From Strigamia acuminata (Eukaryota; Arthropoda; Chilopoda; Geophilomorpha; Linotaeniidae), in NCBI GenBank assembly GCA_949358305.1, contig OX442316.1:5208001-5272000 (forward strand): a DNA stretch of 64,000 bases. Reading direction: 5' to 3'. The notes under the pieces are model-generated. The model did no database searches and was not told the DNA's origin. It saw only the letters and a program-made list of their open reading frames with translations. The position numbers and the translations under genes were made by a program. Positions 46,701 through 59,497 of the stretch are shown here, piece by piece (position 1 is the stretch's first letter; the number at the start of each line of letters is the position of its first letter).

Positions 46701-49700
46701 CGCAAGGGAACCAAAAAATCGATTTGTTATAACGAGAATTCGTTATATCGAAATTTTTTAACATGGTGTTCTATGGCCAGCCAACCAAACCGGCCAATTT
46801 TAGGTATTCGTTATATCGATAATTCGTTATATCGCGATTCGTTATAAAGAGTTTCGACTGTATTGTTTCTCTCCGTCCAATTATGCATTTTTCATTATTT
46901 TTTACGAACATAACATAATTTATGATTACAGTAGGGTGGTGTAGTTTATAGCACCGAGGCTGTCATCTCTGTTAATAACATTTTTTGCACTTGTAGATAT
47001 TGAATTTTAGCACCCTCTTGAGGTGAAGAGTTGCAGTTATCAACCATTATTCGAGCAAAAAACAGAGAAGTCAGCAGTCAAGAGGACACCACCTTACTGA
47101 TGAAAACAACTTTCATTCCCAGTGAAATTACCACATGTTACAAACATTTTTTTTTAAAGCCAAGAGGCGTTGCCAGTGAATTCCAAAACCTAAACAAACA
47201 AGCACACACCCACTCAAGGTCGCAACGTCTTTTTTGGTCCTACAGAACATCCATCCAAGTGATTATCGAATCAAATAAAAATCTAAATGCTCAAACTCTT
47301 GAGGTTTAAAAAGAATGGACGCAAAAACATACGACTAGATAAAAATAATTGGTGAAAACAATTTTTCACTTTGCTTATAAGGTGAGGTCTGTGACGTCGA
47401 GAAAGTTTTTTTTCTTGAGGCCAGAAGGCGTTTCACAATGAATTCTAGAAGCTAAACATGAAAGTACACACCCAGCGGAGGTCAGGGTGTCTTTTTTTGG
47501 CCTTCACAGGTAAATACATTCGAGTGACTTGATTGTGAAATAAATTTGAAAGAAAAAGAAAGTTTCCATTATCTTTGGCCATAAACAAGCCAGAAAGTTA
47601 TAGCTTGAAAATTGCTTTTTAAAATTTGTATGAAAATTAAACCAGATGATGACGTATGTAAATAAGGCGCAGTGGCGGATTAATGCCCTCTGGGACCCCT
47701 GGGCATTGTGGGGGGGCCGTGGTCGGACTGGTTCAAAGTGCACTTTTTAGCTTGTTCAAAGACGCAGGCCTTTTTTGGAAGCTATTTTAAAAATATATAA
47801 ATTTTTTTTTAAAATTGGAATTTGGGGGCCTGCATCCGCATGGAGTCCTTCTCTTGGGAGAACTGCGGAAATCTTTTATGAAATGTGCATATTTTGTACT
47901 TAAAAAATTAATTTCTGATGAAAGGATGGAAGCTCGAGGTCTCCAGTGCTGTAGTGCAGGGCTGCTTAAACTGAATTTGGGGGTCGCAAAAATGTTTGAT
48001 TTATATATATCGTATTTTATCGATTAAGAGCCACGGCTCTGATTCAAAACCGCCATTTTTGTCAGCAATTACAATTTCGGTTTTTCGTTTGTTACATTTG
48101 TTTAATGTAACAAACGAAGTCTGAAAGTCACGAACGAAGCGTACATTCATCGTTTATGAGGTTAAATTAAATACGGAAACAATACCGTATTTTTGAAAAA
48201 AATATGATATTCTTGGTGTCTCAGCCGCGGCTACTATTCGAGGGCGACTTTTAATCGGTAAAATACGGTATATATGCGGTGGAGTATCGTTATAACGAAT
48301 CGCAAGGGACCCGAAAAATAGGTTTGTTAAAACGAAAGTTTGTTATATCAAATTTTTTTAACGTGGTGGTCTATAGCCAACCAACCAGGCAATTTTTAAG
48401 CCTTCGTTATAACAAAAATTTGTTATATTGCGGTTTGTTATAACTTATAATGACTGTACATAAACACCCAGGGTCGTGTACAGATTTCTTGGGCAAAAAG
48501 GGGTCGTGAGTGGAAAAAGTTTAATAAGCCCTGTGCAGTGCTTCTCAAAGTGTGGTCTGCGGACTTGCTGGTCTGCCACGTTACTGTTGAAACGCAAAGA
48601 TTATATAAGCGTAATAGATAAACGTTAGGTCTGTAACACACTGGGACAAAATATGACACTGATCCGTAATACAGTTCAAACTCTTTATAACGAATCGCAA
48701 GCGACCCAACAAATCGATTCGTTATAACAAAATTTTTTAACATGGTGTTCTATGGCCAGCCAACCAAACCAGCCAATTTTAGGTATTTGTTATATCGATA
48801 ATTCGTTATATCGCGATTCGTTATAAAGAGTTTCGACTGTACGTTGGCACAAATAATACCGGTCCGCTACATTACAAAGTTTGAGAAGTACTGCTGTAGT
48901 GTAAGAAAAGGCAGAGGCATGCGCATTTACTCTCAACTACTGTACTGCGTAAAGCCTAAAGGAATACGGCTTATATCCGCATATATCTTCCACTACATCA
49001 CTGGATACCTCTAAACCTTTGAGGATCCTCAGAACGTGCCTAATTTCTCTTAGGGATAACTGCCAATGAAAGGGAGGCAAAACAAATTCCCTACAACGCT
49101 TTATTCAGTTAAATTTGCAATAAAAATGACACTTGTGGTTAATGTACCTGACCAAATGAAGGGGATAACCGATTAAAACGATTTTGTAGGTCCGTGATCA
49201 CTTTCAATTGTACGGTTTAAATGGAACACGGGATTTTGTTTATGAATTCTAATTGTTTGTTGATTATTTTTTATGGTTCTACGGACTTGCTCCAAATTTA
49301 ACGCCTTGGACTTCCTGTTACATCACAATGATGTTTTTGATAAGGTGTGATCAAATATAGGAATCAATAGTGCTGATGCATACTTTTGCTATTGCATAAG
49401 TTGTAGCTATCTTTTTGACCATCTAATTTACTTTCCATACATACAGGTCATAAATGATACATGGTTCATATGACCTCACTTGAGGTGAAGCTGTAGATAA
49501 CTTCTTTTCAGGCCAAAGAAAGTTATTGAAAAAAAATAATTCTTTGAAAATAATTCGAAATTTTTGCAGCAAAATATCGATTTTTACTGCAAAATTTCGA
49601 TTTTTGCTGCAAAATATCAATTTTTACTGCAAAATTTTGATTTTTACTGCAAAATTTTGATTTTTGCTGTAAAATATCCATTTTTGCTGCAAAATATCCA

Positions 49701-52700
49701 TTTTTGCTGCAAAATATCCATTTTTGCTAGAAAAATATCCATTTTTGCTGCAAAATATCCATTTTAGCTGCAAAATATCCATTTTTGTTGCAAAATATCC
49801 ATTTTTGTTGCAAAATATCCATTTTTGTTGCAAAATATCCATTTTTGCTGCAAAATATCCCTTTTTGCTGCAAAATATCCATTTTTGCTGCAAAATATCC
49901 ATTTTTGCTGCAAAATATCCATTTTTGCTGCAAAATATCCATTTTTGCTGCAAAATATCCATTTTTGCTGCAAAATATCCATTTTTGCTGCAAAATATCC
50001 ATTTTTGCTGCAAAATTTGCTGCAAAACATCAATTTTTGTTGATTCATTTAACTAGAGAATGAATTTGCTACGCATGTGATGAATTGCACTCGTTTATAG
50101 TCGATTTGTTGAATTCATCTTTTGCTTAATCACAACGTGTAATTGTTTTTAGTATTTTTTTTTCAAGATTGTGAAATCTGGTTCACACTAATTGTGAACG
50201 TCTGAAAATTCGCACATAATTTACCACGCTGTACGGATAACAATTTCTGCAACTGTACGAAATTAACACAACATTTCCTTCAATAACGGGGATATTTTGC
50301 ACTGTAAAATTATGACCATGTGACCCGTCTCTAGCAGTGCGGTCACTGAACTTCACGTGTTTGGCCCTTTGAGCCCACCACCTAATTCAGTGTTTAAGCT
50401 TTACTCTTCAATTCACACAACTTTTAATATCTTTGAGTTGAAATTTTAATTTTCACTTGTATTTTTCTTCCTGCAGTTGAATGCATTTAATTAATTCATT
50501 CAATCAGTGGTTTGTGGAGTTCGTTAAGTGCAATGAACTTGAAGAAATTGGGTCTACTGTGAAAAATTGGTAATTTAAGGTCAACGTATTGAAGGATCAT
50601 CGGTTTTTTAAAAAAAAAAAAAAAAATGGAGTGAAAAATGCGAGAAAATTGAAAATTGTCATTTATTTTGAGAAAGTTGCATATATTTCTTTTTTTTTTT
50701 CCTTTTGAAATTTCCAACGTAAAATACAAAGAAAATACCAGACACTCCTTTTCCATGTTAGCGTTGATCACCGGAAGTTCTGGCATTCAGAACATCTCAC
50801 GTGCGTATCAAAGAAAACCCATTTTAACCCCATCACTCTCACGCATGACACAACACAGACAAAACTAGGAAAAAAGAAAATAATTATTGCTAGGCTTTGA
50901 GCATTTTAAAATTTGGTTTACATCAGTAATCACAAAACCACAATGGACAAGTCAAATTTCGTGAAAACTGAATTATGTGTGGAATTATGGGCATATTTTG
51001 TGCGCTATAATTAATGCTTTATTAGCCTTAACTTCGGGTCACAATGGTTCAAATCTAACATTTTTTTCTTTCTAATATAAATGGAAAAAATGTTGATAAC
51101 AGTACATTAATAAGCCAACCTTTGCTGGTAATCGTGTCAAGGCAAGCAAGTGGCAGTGCTAAATAAAGCTTTATGTTGTATTTGGGTTTATAATTAGTTA
51201 ATTTCTTCAAAAAAATATATAAAATGGCGAATGAAAGCTTTTTGACTAATAATTTGGGTATCTAGCTATCACTAAATTAATATTAAATAAGTTATCTTGA
51301 GATGTAAACGAAAAATCGAGATAAAATAATTATATTTCTATTTAATTCCGGTATAAACAATGGGTGGTTGGTTAACTTTTTTAGGAAAAGTTGTGTAATA
51401 ACCATAAAGAAATGAGAAATGTTGAATTTCCACAATGAACGGATATCCTCAATACAAATTTAAATAGAAATTACACCCGACTGAAAGCAACACTAAAATA
51501 AGTGATCAATTTTATCCAGCCAAACAATGAATTTTTACGACATGTAAACACAGGTTTCTCTAGGAAATTTCTCAGTATAATAGACATTTAAAATTTCCTG
51601 CCATATAAAAATATAGTGAAATGCCATTTTATATAAATTATGCACTTAGAACACAATTTAAATCAATGAGACCACAAAAGCAATTGGAAACCAAACAAAT
51701 ATGTTGCCACGCCTAATGTATAAATACGTTTTTAGAGTGTGCAATTCACTGATTCGTTTGAGTTAAACCGAGACAGAAAGGAGAAAAAAATTGTTCTGCG
51801 ACTCAGTGCCATAAAATGGGCTTTGTCTTGTTTTATTGATGTAAATGAATGAGTTAAGGGCTGTGGGAAACACAGGTTGCATGTCTCGGTATTGGAAAAT
51901 GTGTGAGAATGCAATCAATGGGGTGGAACAGGTTTGGGAAGATATAAATAATTGCTTTAAACGCCTAATTTTATTGAACTTGTAGACCAAATTAGTTTTA
52001 TGGAGATGTGGACGTCAGGTTTGACTTATATAGTCGCATGAACAGTGTGGGAGAATGTTAATTGTTACGTCATTATGCAGGGTGTGACTTTATACGGAAG
52101 CTGTAGACTTGAATGTTAAGCTTGGGTTGCATAATGATGGAGAATGGTGGGCTAGAAGAGGTAAGTAGGGACCATATAAGGAAACAATGGTTTTGCTTGT
52201 GTTGGTCGATTTGAGAAATCTGTATAAATTCGTGTAAAGATTGAAAGATGTCTTTTAATTGAATGCATATTTGAAAGCACGTATGACGACCTAGATACGC
52301 ATGTGCAAAGTCCAAAACGTGGAAAAGAGACCCAACTTTTTTTTATTTATAGCTAATTAGTTATCTCTTTGTTCAGCAGTTTTAAAATTCACTTTTGTTG
52401 GCACGGATTAAGCGCACCAATACATAATAGCACTATTTTCATGTCGGAAGACATTTGTGAGTTTACTAAATGCTTCTTCATTCATTGAAATTTGTCTTCG
52501 GACAACCTCCTGACAGTAATACTGTATTTCGTCGATTCTAAGACGCACTTTATTCCCTAAATAAACTTCTCTAAACACGGGGTGAGTCTTACAATCGATG
52601 GCGTCTTAGTACTTCTAGTAATTGTGGTGGAAAAGTGAAGGGCTTAAGGTGGCAACACAAGAGAGCGGGTAAAATTCCGAAGCTTGCTAGTACAAGTTTA

Positions 52701-55700
52701 AAGAGGGAGTCATTTACAAGCTCACTTCACTCGTTTTTGGCTTACCAGCTTAACTGGCCAATTCGAGCTAGCTAGGTAGCTAGCCAGAAATTCCTGCCAA
52801 AATCTCCTCCAAGAATTTCCTCACGATTCTGATTGGCTGTCAAAGTCACATGCCCAAAACACCAGCAAGCTTGAAGCTGGTAAAGCAAACTCAGTTTGAT
52901 CGGAGCGGGCGAGTACAAGCTCGCTTCGAAACAAAGCTTTGAATAAAAATGCAAGTTTGTGTTTGCTCAAGCGGGCGAGTTTTTAGTTGCTTTTTCAAGT
53001 AAAAGCAAGCTTTTAAATTTTACTCGCTCCCTTGTGTTTCCACCTTCAGTCTATAGGCTATCTTGTAGTATGAGTTATATTCAAGACGTCAACTTGTGTT
53101 AAATACGCCTACTGTATGGGCGGCAACACAACAGGGACGTTTGCTTTACAGCTTTGGACTACAGTGTACTCTGTGTAGGCCGGACGTAGGCCGGATCCTG
53201 GAAAGTTGTCCAGACTAAGAGACTAGCCGGATAGTGGACGGAATTTAACATTGCTGGACATAAGTTGGGTACAGGAAACCTGTCCGGGCCATACAGATGT
53301 CCAGACAAGCACTGTCCGGTCTGTACAGAGTCCGTACGTAGTCTAAACATAACGCAAACCTGATAGCTTTGTACTATCTTTGTCCAGACAAAACAAAGTA
53401 CACACTGTCGACTGACTCAAGGAATTAATAATTAATTTTCAATGTTTATTGCATTTTAATTTGATTGCATTGAACGTGATAAACGAGGATTCTAATATAT
53501 TGTATTCACTTTTAACAAATCTTTTTGTTTGGCAAATGGTAGGCAGATGGATGCATGATTGTGCAGTCGTTCTACAACTTTTTTCGGACAATGCAAATCA
53601 AATGTACTTTCGAATTGCGATTATTCATGATTGAATGAAAACAAAAAAGTGTGAAAAAATAAAAGGATTACAATGAACCGAAACAAAAGTGTTGAATGTT
53701 TAGTTTTCTCAGATGTTCTTTCAATTTCAAGGATATTCAGTCAAGCAAAACATCTCACAGGCAAGCATCTGCGCATGGGTGGGTGGGCGAGTTGATTATA
53801 AGATTGTAAATAATACCCTGTGTGGAGGCTTGTGACCCGCTTTTCTTGCGGCCGAATAATTAGAACGTGATTAAGACAGACAAAATAGCAAACTACAAAT
53901 GGCGGCTGTGATTGATGAATGAGTTGCAGCCCGTTTTGACAATTCAATACATCCTTTGCGTCATCGACTGGAATGTTTCTTATTCGACTGTGATGTATAC
54001 TTTACGGAGAACCGGCAAAAGTTTCCTCGTCTTCGAGGAAAGAATGCTTTGAAGATGATAATGATATGAATAGAAATGATAATGATATGTGGGTCATATT
54101 TAAGTATCCATAACGAACAACTGTTTTGGAATTTAATGGTTTAAGTTTAGGTTTCTATGGGAAATTTTAATATTTTTAACAGCTTTATGTGGTGTTAGCT
54201 AATTTGGAGCTTAGAAAGGAATGTTTATTCTTGATTTCACTAAATTCATTCCAAGATGTATAGCATTTTGCGGAATCACGTATTTCATAAATCATTTTAC
54301 AAAATGTGTTATTATTTTCAAACTGCAGTAGCTTCATGTAAAAATAAAAATAACAATTTTAGTTTAAGTGTATTTTAAGTTTTAACATGGAGTTTAAACA
54401 TGTAATGATGTTATTTTTGGTTTAAATTTGAAGTAAAACACAAAATATTTTAGTTTTTGAATGCAGCTAGTGTAAGCTCTGTAGCCCGGACATATCACCG
54501 ATCGGACAGCTGTGTGGTCCGGACAGTTTGGAGGTCCTGACTTGGTCCCAACCTATACCCAGCAATATTAAATCCCCTCTCCCATCAGTTGTCCGTCCTA
54601 TGTCCAGGCTACACTGTAATAGCACGCAAAAATGTATTACAAAATACATTCTTGCAAAAACCCTATGTGTTTCAAAATACATTGCAATATAGGAGTAATT
54701 CAAATGTGTTTTTTAACCACATGGAATATATATCTGAGAAATTGTTTTCCAGAAGCAATTTTGAAATGTGGGCTTGATTTTTGTGCCCTTGAAAACCCAT
54801 CTTATCTTAACTCTCCTCCCTATGGAGATAAACAAATATGCAATTTCTGCTTTTCGTTTATGGAAAATGGCCTTGATTTCGAGAAGATTGGCAAATACAT
54901 TTCTATTCACCTTGAGCTCTTGTTTAGCTAAAGTAATCACTGTTTGTAGTCTCACTAGAATCATCCGAATGTTGGTTTTCGCTTGAATTTAAAACTAAGA
55001 CTAAAACTACGCATTTAGCATATCTGGTATCAAACTTTTTAAGTATTTCCTTCCGATCTAATTTGATGTTGAGATAAACAGCTGCTTCCGAATAATTAAA
55101 ATGTGTGCTTTGGTCCTTGAAGAAGTATCAAGGATGAATTAAAATTCTGATTTTTGACAAGTCGAATTAAAATATCATGCTAATATTTAATTGAATATGT
55201 ATTAAATTACTCGTTTGGATTGGGACATTGGGAGATTAAAATATATTTGGAATAATAGTAATTTTCTAAATAATATTTTAGCAAATTATAAAAAAAAAAA
55301 ATACTCAACATCCTAAAACTAGATTTTTATTTTCTTTATTTTTTGCTTTTTCATTTGGATTTGTAATGGAGAAATTATGCAGCATACATTTTTAGCTTAC
55401 ACTGCTGGAATGATAATTATTACCTGCCATTTGTATGCAAAATTTGAGATTTAAAAAAAAAATTAATTTCATTCAATTGGGATCACGCCTTTTTGATAGA
55501 AATTCATTACTGCATAATTCACAGATTGAATGAATAAAAGAATAAGGGTGAGGGGAAAAAGTAAAAAATTGTTACTGCAAAAAATCTAGTACTTTTTGAC
55601 TCCAATCATGTGAATCTAATGATGTCGAACGACATATAAAAATGAATAATTTCATGCATTATTTTAATTTATATACTAAATGCTATGTATTTGTAAACAC

Positions 55701-58700
55701 AATAGCTGTTATCAGCAAAATTTGTGTCAAATTTGCAGTTTCTACGCAGATTTAGTCAAAAAAATGTAGAACAAACACTTCCTCCATAAAAAAAATTGAA
55801 TTTTAAAATTTTCTATACTAAACAATGCACAATTTTAGCATTTTTGTGATAACCATGTCACGTATGAACAACTGACAGGTGTTTACTATACAGTATATTG
55901 CCTTCGTGTACTATTTTTCAAAAAAATATGTCATGCGGGCTGTTGGACTTGAATTTCTTTTTTTGAAACAACAGCAAAATTAATTGTATTTGAACTCATA
56001 AAAGTAAGAAAAAAATTTAGGCGAATGTTACTGTCAGTAGAGTGGCTACTCCAATGAAATTTTCAGTAATCTTACTGGCAGTATCCGCTGTAGTTTTTTC
56101 TTCTTCTGAACTTTTAATAATTTTTTCCAATATAAAACACTTTTTTCCGTTAGATTAATCGCACACAATAGCAGGCTTTTCATCATCATTAAGTACAATG
56201 GTATTTTTACAAAATATATCTAAAAAATCTCACTTTTTGACATGCAACAATGACTTTTTTTCCCCCCATCAAAAACCCATTGTTTTAAATATTTTTAAAA
56301 TAAAGTGAATTGTTCACTTTGTTATCTGCCATTGCATAATTAAAAAATGCAAAAACTCTGCATCATATTTGGTACAGTGACCCATAAAGAAAAATATTTA
56401 GGCTACAAAACAGGTAAATAACAACTAGAAAAACGTAATTTTAGTTATTATTACGTAAATAATAGTAAAAACGACTCGTAATTTCATATTTCGGTGATTT
56501 TAAGTGTTGTTTATATCATTTTATTTTGAATTTAAGAGTTAAAACCATCCAATCTGATGTAATTGGTGTAAAAAATTGAACATTATGCGTCAAATATGGA
56601 ATGTGGGTAGACAAGACCTAAAATTGAGATTGCTGGGTCAATTTATAGGAAATTTGGGTCAAAGCCATGAGTATATTCCCAAGTTCTGTCGCCTGCAGCT
56701 GACGTATTATCTGTCACCAACTAAACAATGGCTATCACCCAATTGCTCAGTTGTGTGAAGTTGGTTGTACGAACTATAAATACAGTTCAGCGAAATGATA
56801 TATCTATTTATTCGGACACTTAAAGGCAATGATTTTTTTTATTTTTGCTTTGGCCATATAAGGCTAAATCAGGAGAGGCGATAACCTTTATCACGTGTGG
56901 TAATTTTGCTTGTCAGGTCTTTATATCTTCAATTGTCTTGAAGATTGCGTGAATTTAAAAAAAAAAATTTATGAATTTTTTTTAATGGATCAAAAGAAGA
57001 AAAAAACCCCTAAACCTCAAATCCAACTCGAGACAAGAGAATTGCATTGAGGACAGCACATGTTATCATATTTCATCTGAAGAATGTTGTAACTAACTTT
57101 TTCTGAGATGGATTTTAAGTGAGTCAAGTTTCACTTCCCTGTACATCAGTTTCGAAATTTTATGATTTATAGGAATTTTAACAAGGCTAAAGGCCCAGTT
57201 GGAGTAGCAAGTAGCAGGGACATTGGGCCCAACTCATATGGTTTAAAAATATATTGGAATTATGTATTTTGAAATGCATTGGGTTTTGCGAGAATGCATT
57301 TTGTAATACGTTTTTGCGTGCTATTGGTTTGCAAATGATAATACATTTTGTAAAATATATTTTAAATACTTCTATGCGTATCATTTTAATGTTTTTATTT
57401 TAAAAGATTAAATAACATAACGAATCGAAACGAAACTTTAGCATTGAAGCATTATTGTGTCGTACTATAACATGTTATAGTTATGACTTGATTCGTCAAC
57501 AATTGTGCTCGCCACGATTTTTTGAAAAATAGTTGTTGTCTACCCCTTTACATAGCTCCATTACGCCTTTTTTCGAGGGCTTTGGAGACCCATACATCCA
57601 ATTTAGAAAAGTTTCCTGGGATATAGACGGTCTCAAATCTGTTTAGTTTTTAATTTTATCTCATTCTGTTCACAAGTTATGAGAAATATTGTAAATAGTC
57701 ACTTTTTGGAGTTTTTAATTTTTTTCTCTTCAACTATTCATTTTTTTTCAAAAAACTTTTAACGAAATGATAGCTCTAACAATCCTTTAAATCCTCCTAA
57801 AACCATTTTTACTTATGAGAAATAGTTTCTGAGAAATTTAAAATATTAAAAGTTCCAAAAATAGGAATATGACATTTTTTTGGCAAGGAGTTGTATTTGT
57901 GACCTGCCTGGGCTTCATTTTATTCCTCAAAGGCCCTCTAATTATAGCAACTAGTTATACACTCGTTTTTCTTTGACTTAGATGGTTTAACTCGATATGT
58001 ATGCTTAAGGCAGTCGGCGACTTGAAATATTTAATTTGCATTAAGATTTAAAGTTTCAAGGCTGCACACCTGCATCCTAAGAAATGTAAACAATCCAGGT
58101 GAAATGGGGGGGGGGGAGCCTAAATTTTTAAATCAACATTTTACCTTCGCTCATGACAATTATGATGCAATGGAATTCATGGAAAGATAACATGGAAAGT
58201 GAACAGAGCGAACTGGCATTATATAGTTAATTTTCAAGTCGCCAAGTGTATAACATCAACATGCATCGCAAACATTACAATGATAATGGACATGAATAAT
58301 GACCACATCACAAGTAAAAGTCATTAACAATGTTACACCTGTGATTTAATAATACTGTTAGCATTGGCCAATGACCTGCTATTTTGTAACCTTAGAAGGA
58401 AAAAGGTTGAAACAAATCAAGTTGGAGTTTTTTTTTTTTCTTTTTTTTTTTTCGGATCAAAAAAATTCGAATAAAAAAGTAGTTGAGAAAGTTTAAGAAT
58501 GTGATTAGCATACCGAAAGGAAGGGACAATTGTTTTTTTTTTGACTTTTTCGTTTACAAATGTTTGTTTTTTTACACGTGACAGTGACACATGAATTCTT
58601 TAAAAAGCTGCCATTACTAATGATGTTGCGTAATGTTGTTTTTCTCTTCCCCTTTTTTTGAATGAATAATCATGGTTTCTGACTCCTAATGCGGAAAAGG

Positions 58701-59497
58701 TTTTTAAAAAACAAGTTTGATAAGTGAATTTTGTCCGAAAGCTAAGCAGGTTAGCCAGTGTGTATGATAAAAATCGTGATATACGAAGAGGTAAAACACC
58801 AAGGTAATTTATAAAAAATTTCCATTTTTTCAAACTTATGAAACACTTGGTTTTTGCATCTCGGGGAAAAAATATTCACTATTTGAATCATATATTTGGA
58901 TTTATTTGATGTATATGGATAGACCTGTTCACTCGTCAACGTAAAAGTTCATCAAGTTTATTTATCTATCACTTTTTAAATCATAAAGTTCATAACGCAA
59001 TAATTTTTTTCACCTTTCCAAACTTACGAAAAGTAGTCGTACATTACACACACCTGCGTGTTAAACCTACGGGGATATGTGTAATCCCTGCTGACAATTA
59101 TCTGTTCGTTAAAAATATTATTTTACACAGATTTTCTTTGATGGACGGCTAGTTATTTAACTTTTAAGTGATGAAATATTTCACCCAATTTAACCACATG
59201 AAATTATAGGAGTTGAAATAACTACACAAAGAGGAGCAAAATTACACGCTTTTTTTCGTTTAAATCAATTAAATTGAAGCACCCATGTTCACAGGAAACG
59301 TCATTCATATAATTACAAAGTACACAACTGACAATTTTTTTTTTTTTTAAAAAAAGATGAGCTTTGACATTTTCAAATATACGAGCACAAAAAAGCGTTA
59401 AATTAATGCCAAAAATAATAAATTATTGCACATTTACCTGCAAGAGAAGCAGCCAGGAAAAGCAGAAGGTGAGCAACACTTCCATTAATGTCCTCAT
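43733..59497 (-). CDS. ZP-domain transmembrane cuticle-type protein
   Basis: Ten minus-strand exons with matching phases: 59438-59497 (signal peptide), 46558-46609, 46271-46482, 46097-46209, 45924-46033, 45451-45532, 45240-45390, 44278-44404, 43991-44216, 43733-43931; 443 residues. The ZP domain spans about residues 38-260 with spaced cysteines (TATCQGK, NPCSVMG, DDYCGEV, ISCNKHTF, VINCVGF, SHGCP, IQCDIVKCSEGCPE). A Ser/Thr/Pro-poor linker follows, then one TM helix (LLGLCIAFGVLFLIMLIINI) and a cytosolic tail with CTCTRQEVLEKD and a Gly/Tyr-rich end. Such proteins polymerise at the apical surface of epidermal cells and shape cuticle. Exon 1 was joined across 12.8 kb because it is a perfect phase-0 signal exon with no other partner; this is the least certain join. 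Confidence 0.85.
44504..44688. mobile_element. Pogo/Tigger-like MITE, copy 1
   Basis: A 185-bp palindromic element between TA dinucleotides, beginning CAGTCGAAACTCTTTATAAC and ending with its near complement. It lies in intron 7 of the ZP gene. The TIR and TA target fit pogo/Tigger-type Tc1/mariner MITEs. Confidence 0.8.
44779..45015 (-). other. ORF inside ZP intron 7, status unclear
   Basis: A 78-codon minus-strand ORF whose first 45 codons look coding (ADLLALGDKM, LLNNHGPMPIRLK) and whose end is hydrophobic. It is not needed for the ZP reading frame, which passes cleanly from 45240 to 44404. It may be an alternative exon, a fragment of a retrocopy, or chance. Confidence 0.25.
45640..45905. 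mobile_element. Palindromic MITE in ZP intron 5
   Basis: Terminal inverted repeats of about 35 bp, CTACGTTTACATGCACCGAA and its near complement, between TA dinucleotides. The interior is palindromic around GCGCATGCGC near 45747. 266 bp, non-coding. Confidence 0.75.
46696..46860. mobile_element. Pogo/Tigger-like MITE, copy 2 (5' truncated)
   Basis: It matches copy 1 from the AATCGCAAGGG segment onward but lacks the first 20-30 bp. Its right TIR (GATTCGTTATAAAGAGTTTC, then GACTG) and TA are intact. Confidence 0.75.
48287..48460. mobile_element. Pogo/Tigger-like MITE, copy 3 (diverged)
   Basis: Same order of motifs (GTTATAACGAATCGCAAGGG to TTGTTATAACTTATAATGAC) with more substitutions than the other copies. 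Confidence 0.7.
48672..48839. mobile_element. Pogo/Tigger-like MITE, copy 4
   Basis: Starts CAGTTCAAACTCTTTATAAC and ends with the intact right TIR at GACTG, flanked by TA on both sides. Only about 210 bp from copy 3, in the same orientation. Confidence 0.8.
49563..50033. repeat. 20-bp minisatellite, about 23 units
   Basis: A tandem array of TTTTTGCTGCAAAATATCCA with near-perfect units from 49840 to 50000 and diverged units at both ends (TTTTACTGCAAAATTTCGA on the left). The unit length is not a multiple of three, and 60 bp holds no stop in several frames. The overlapping long ORFs on both strands therefore come from the repeat itself. Confidence 0.95.
52518..52612. mobile_element. Partial MITE (ACTGTATTTCGTCGATTCTA type)
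   Basis: The left end, TACTGTATTTCGTCGATTCT followed by AAGACGCAC, resembles widespread mariner-type MITE termini. An internal GGCGTCTTAGTACTT near 52599 may be the diverged right TIR. Confidence 0.45.
52646..53046. mobile_element. MITE of about 400 bp
   Basis: Inverted ends AAGGTGGCAACACAAGAGAG and, from the right end, GAAGGTGGAAACACAAGGGA, continuing as GCGGGTAAAATT / GCGAGTAAAATT and AAGCTTGC. TIRs are about 50 bp. The interior has GC-rich GCGGGCGAGT repeats and no ORF. No clear target duplication. Confidence 0.7.
53155..53345. repeat. Dispersed GTCCGGAC-rich repeat, copy 1
   Basis: GTAGGCCGGA...TTTAACATTGCTGGACATAA...TGTCCGGGCC...TCCAGAC matches, in order, the reverse complement of 54475-54620. 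Ends are roughly inverted repeats (GTAG-CCGGAC / GTCCG...CTAC), so this is probably a MITE family. Confidence 0.55.
54475..54620. repeat. Dispersed GTCCGGAC-rich repeat, copy 2 (inverted)
   Basis: TGTAGCCCGGACAT at the left and, inverted, TGTAGCCTGGACAT at the right, forming short TIRs. The interior corresponds to the copy at 53155-53345. Confidence 0.6.
54619..54725. repeat. Dispersed repeat, inverted copy at 57235-57335
   Basis: AATAGCACGCAAAAATGTAT followed by TACAAAATACATTC and TTTCAAAATACATT is matched by the reverse complement of 57235-57335, with about 15% differences. Unknown family. Confidence 0.6.
57235..57335. repeat. Dispersed repeat, inverted partner of 54619-54725
   Basis: TATTTTGAAATGCATTGGGT and TGTAATACGTTTTTGCGTGC are the complements of the blocks described at 54619-54725. 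Confidence 0.6.

Larger units (their letters stand above)
46610..59437 (-). other. 12.8-kb first intron of the ZP gene
   Basis: No other gene is supported inside it. It contains several MITEs, a 20-bp minisatellite and long AT-rich stretches (50.1-52.5 kb, 55.0-57.1 kb, 57.4-59.4 kb) in which I see nothing recognisable. Two diverged copies of a roughly 145-bp sequence lie at about 47150-47290 and 47405-47550 (shared ACACACCC and TCTTTTTTTGGCC blocks). A short perfect hairpin, CGTTTGTTACAT...ATGTAACAAACG, is at about 48076-48105. Confidence 0.5.

Noticed and set aside
49563-50063. Long overlapping ORFs on both strands with 20-residue periodicity
   Set aside because: They arise from the 20-bp tandem repeat lacking stops; not genes.
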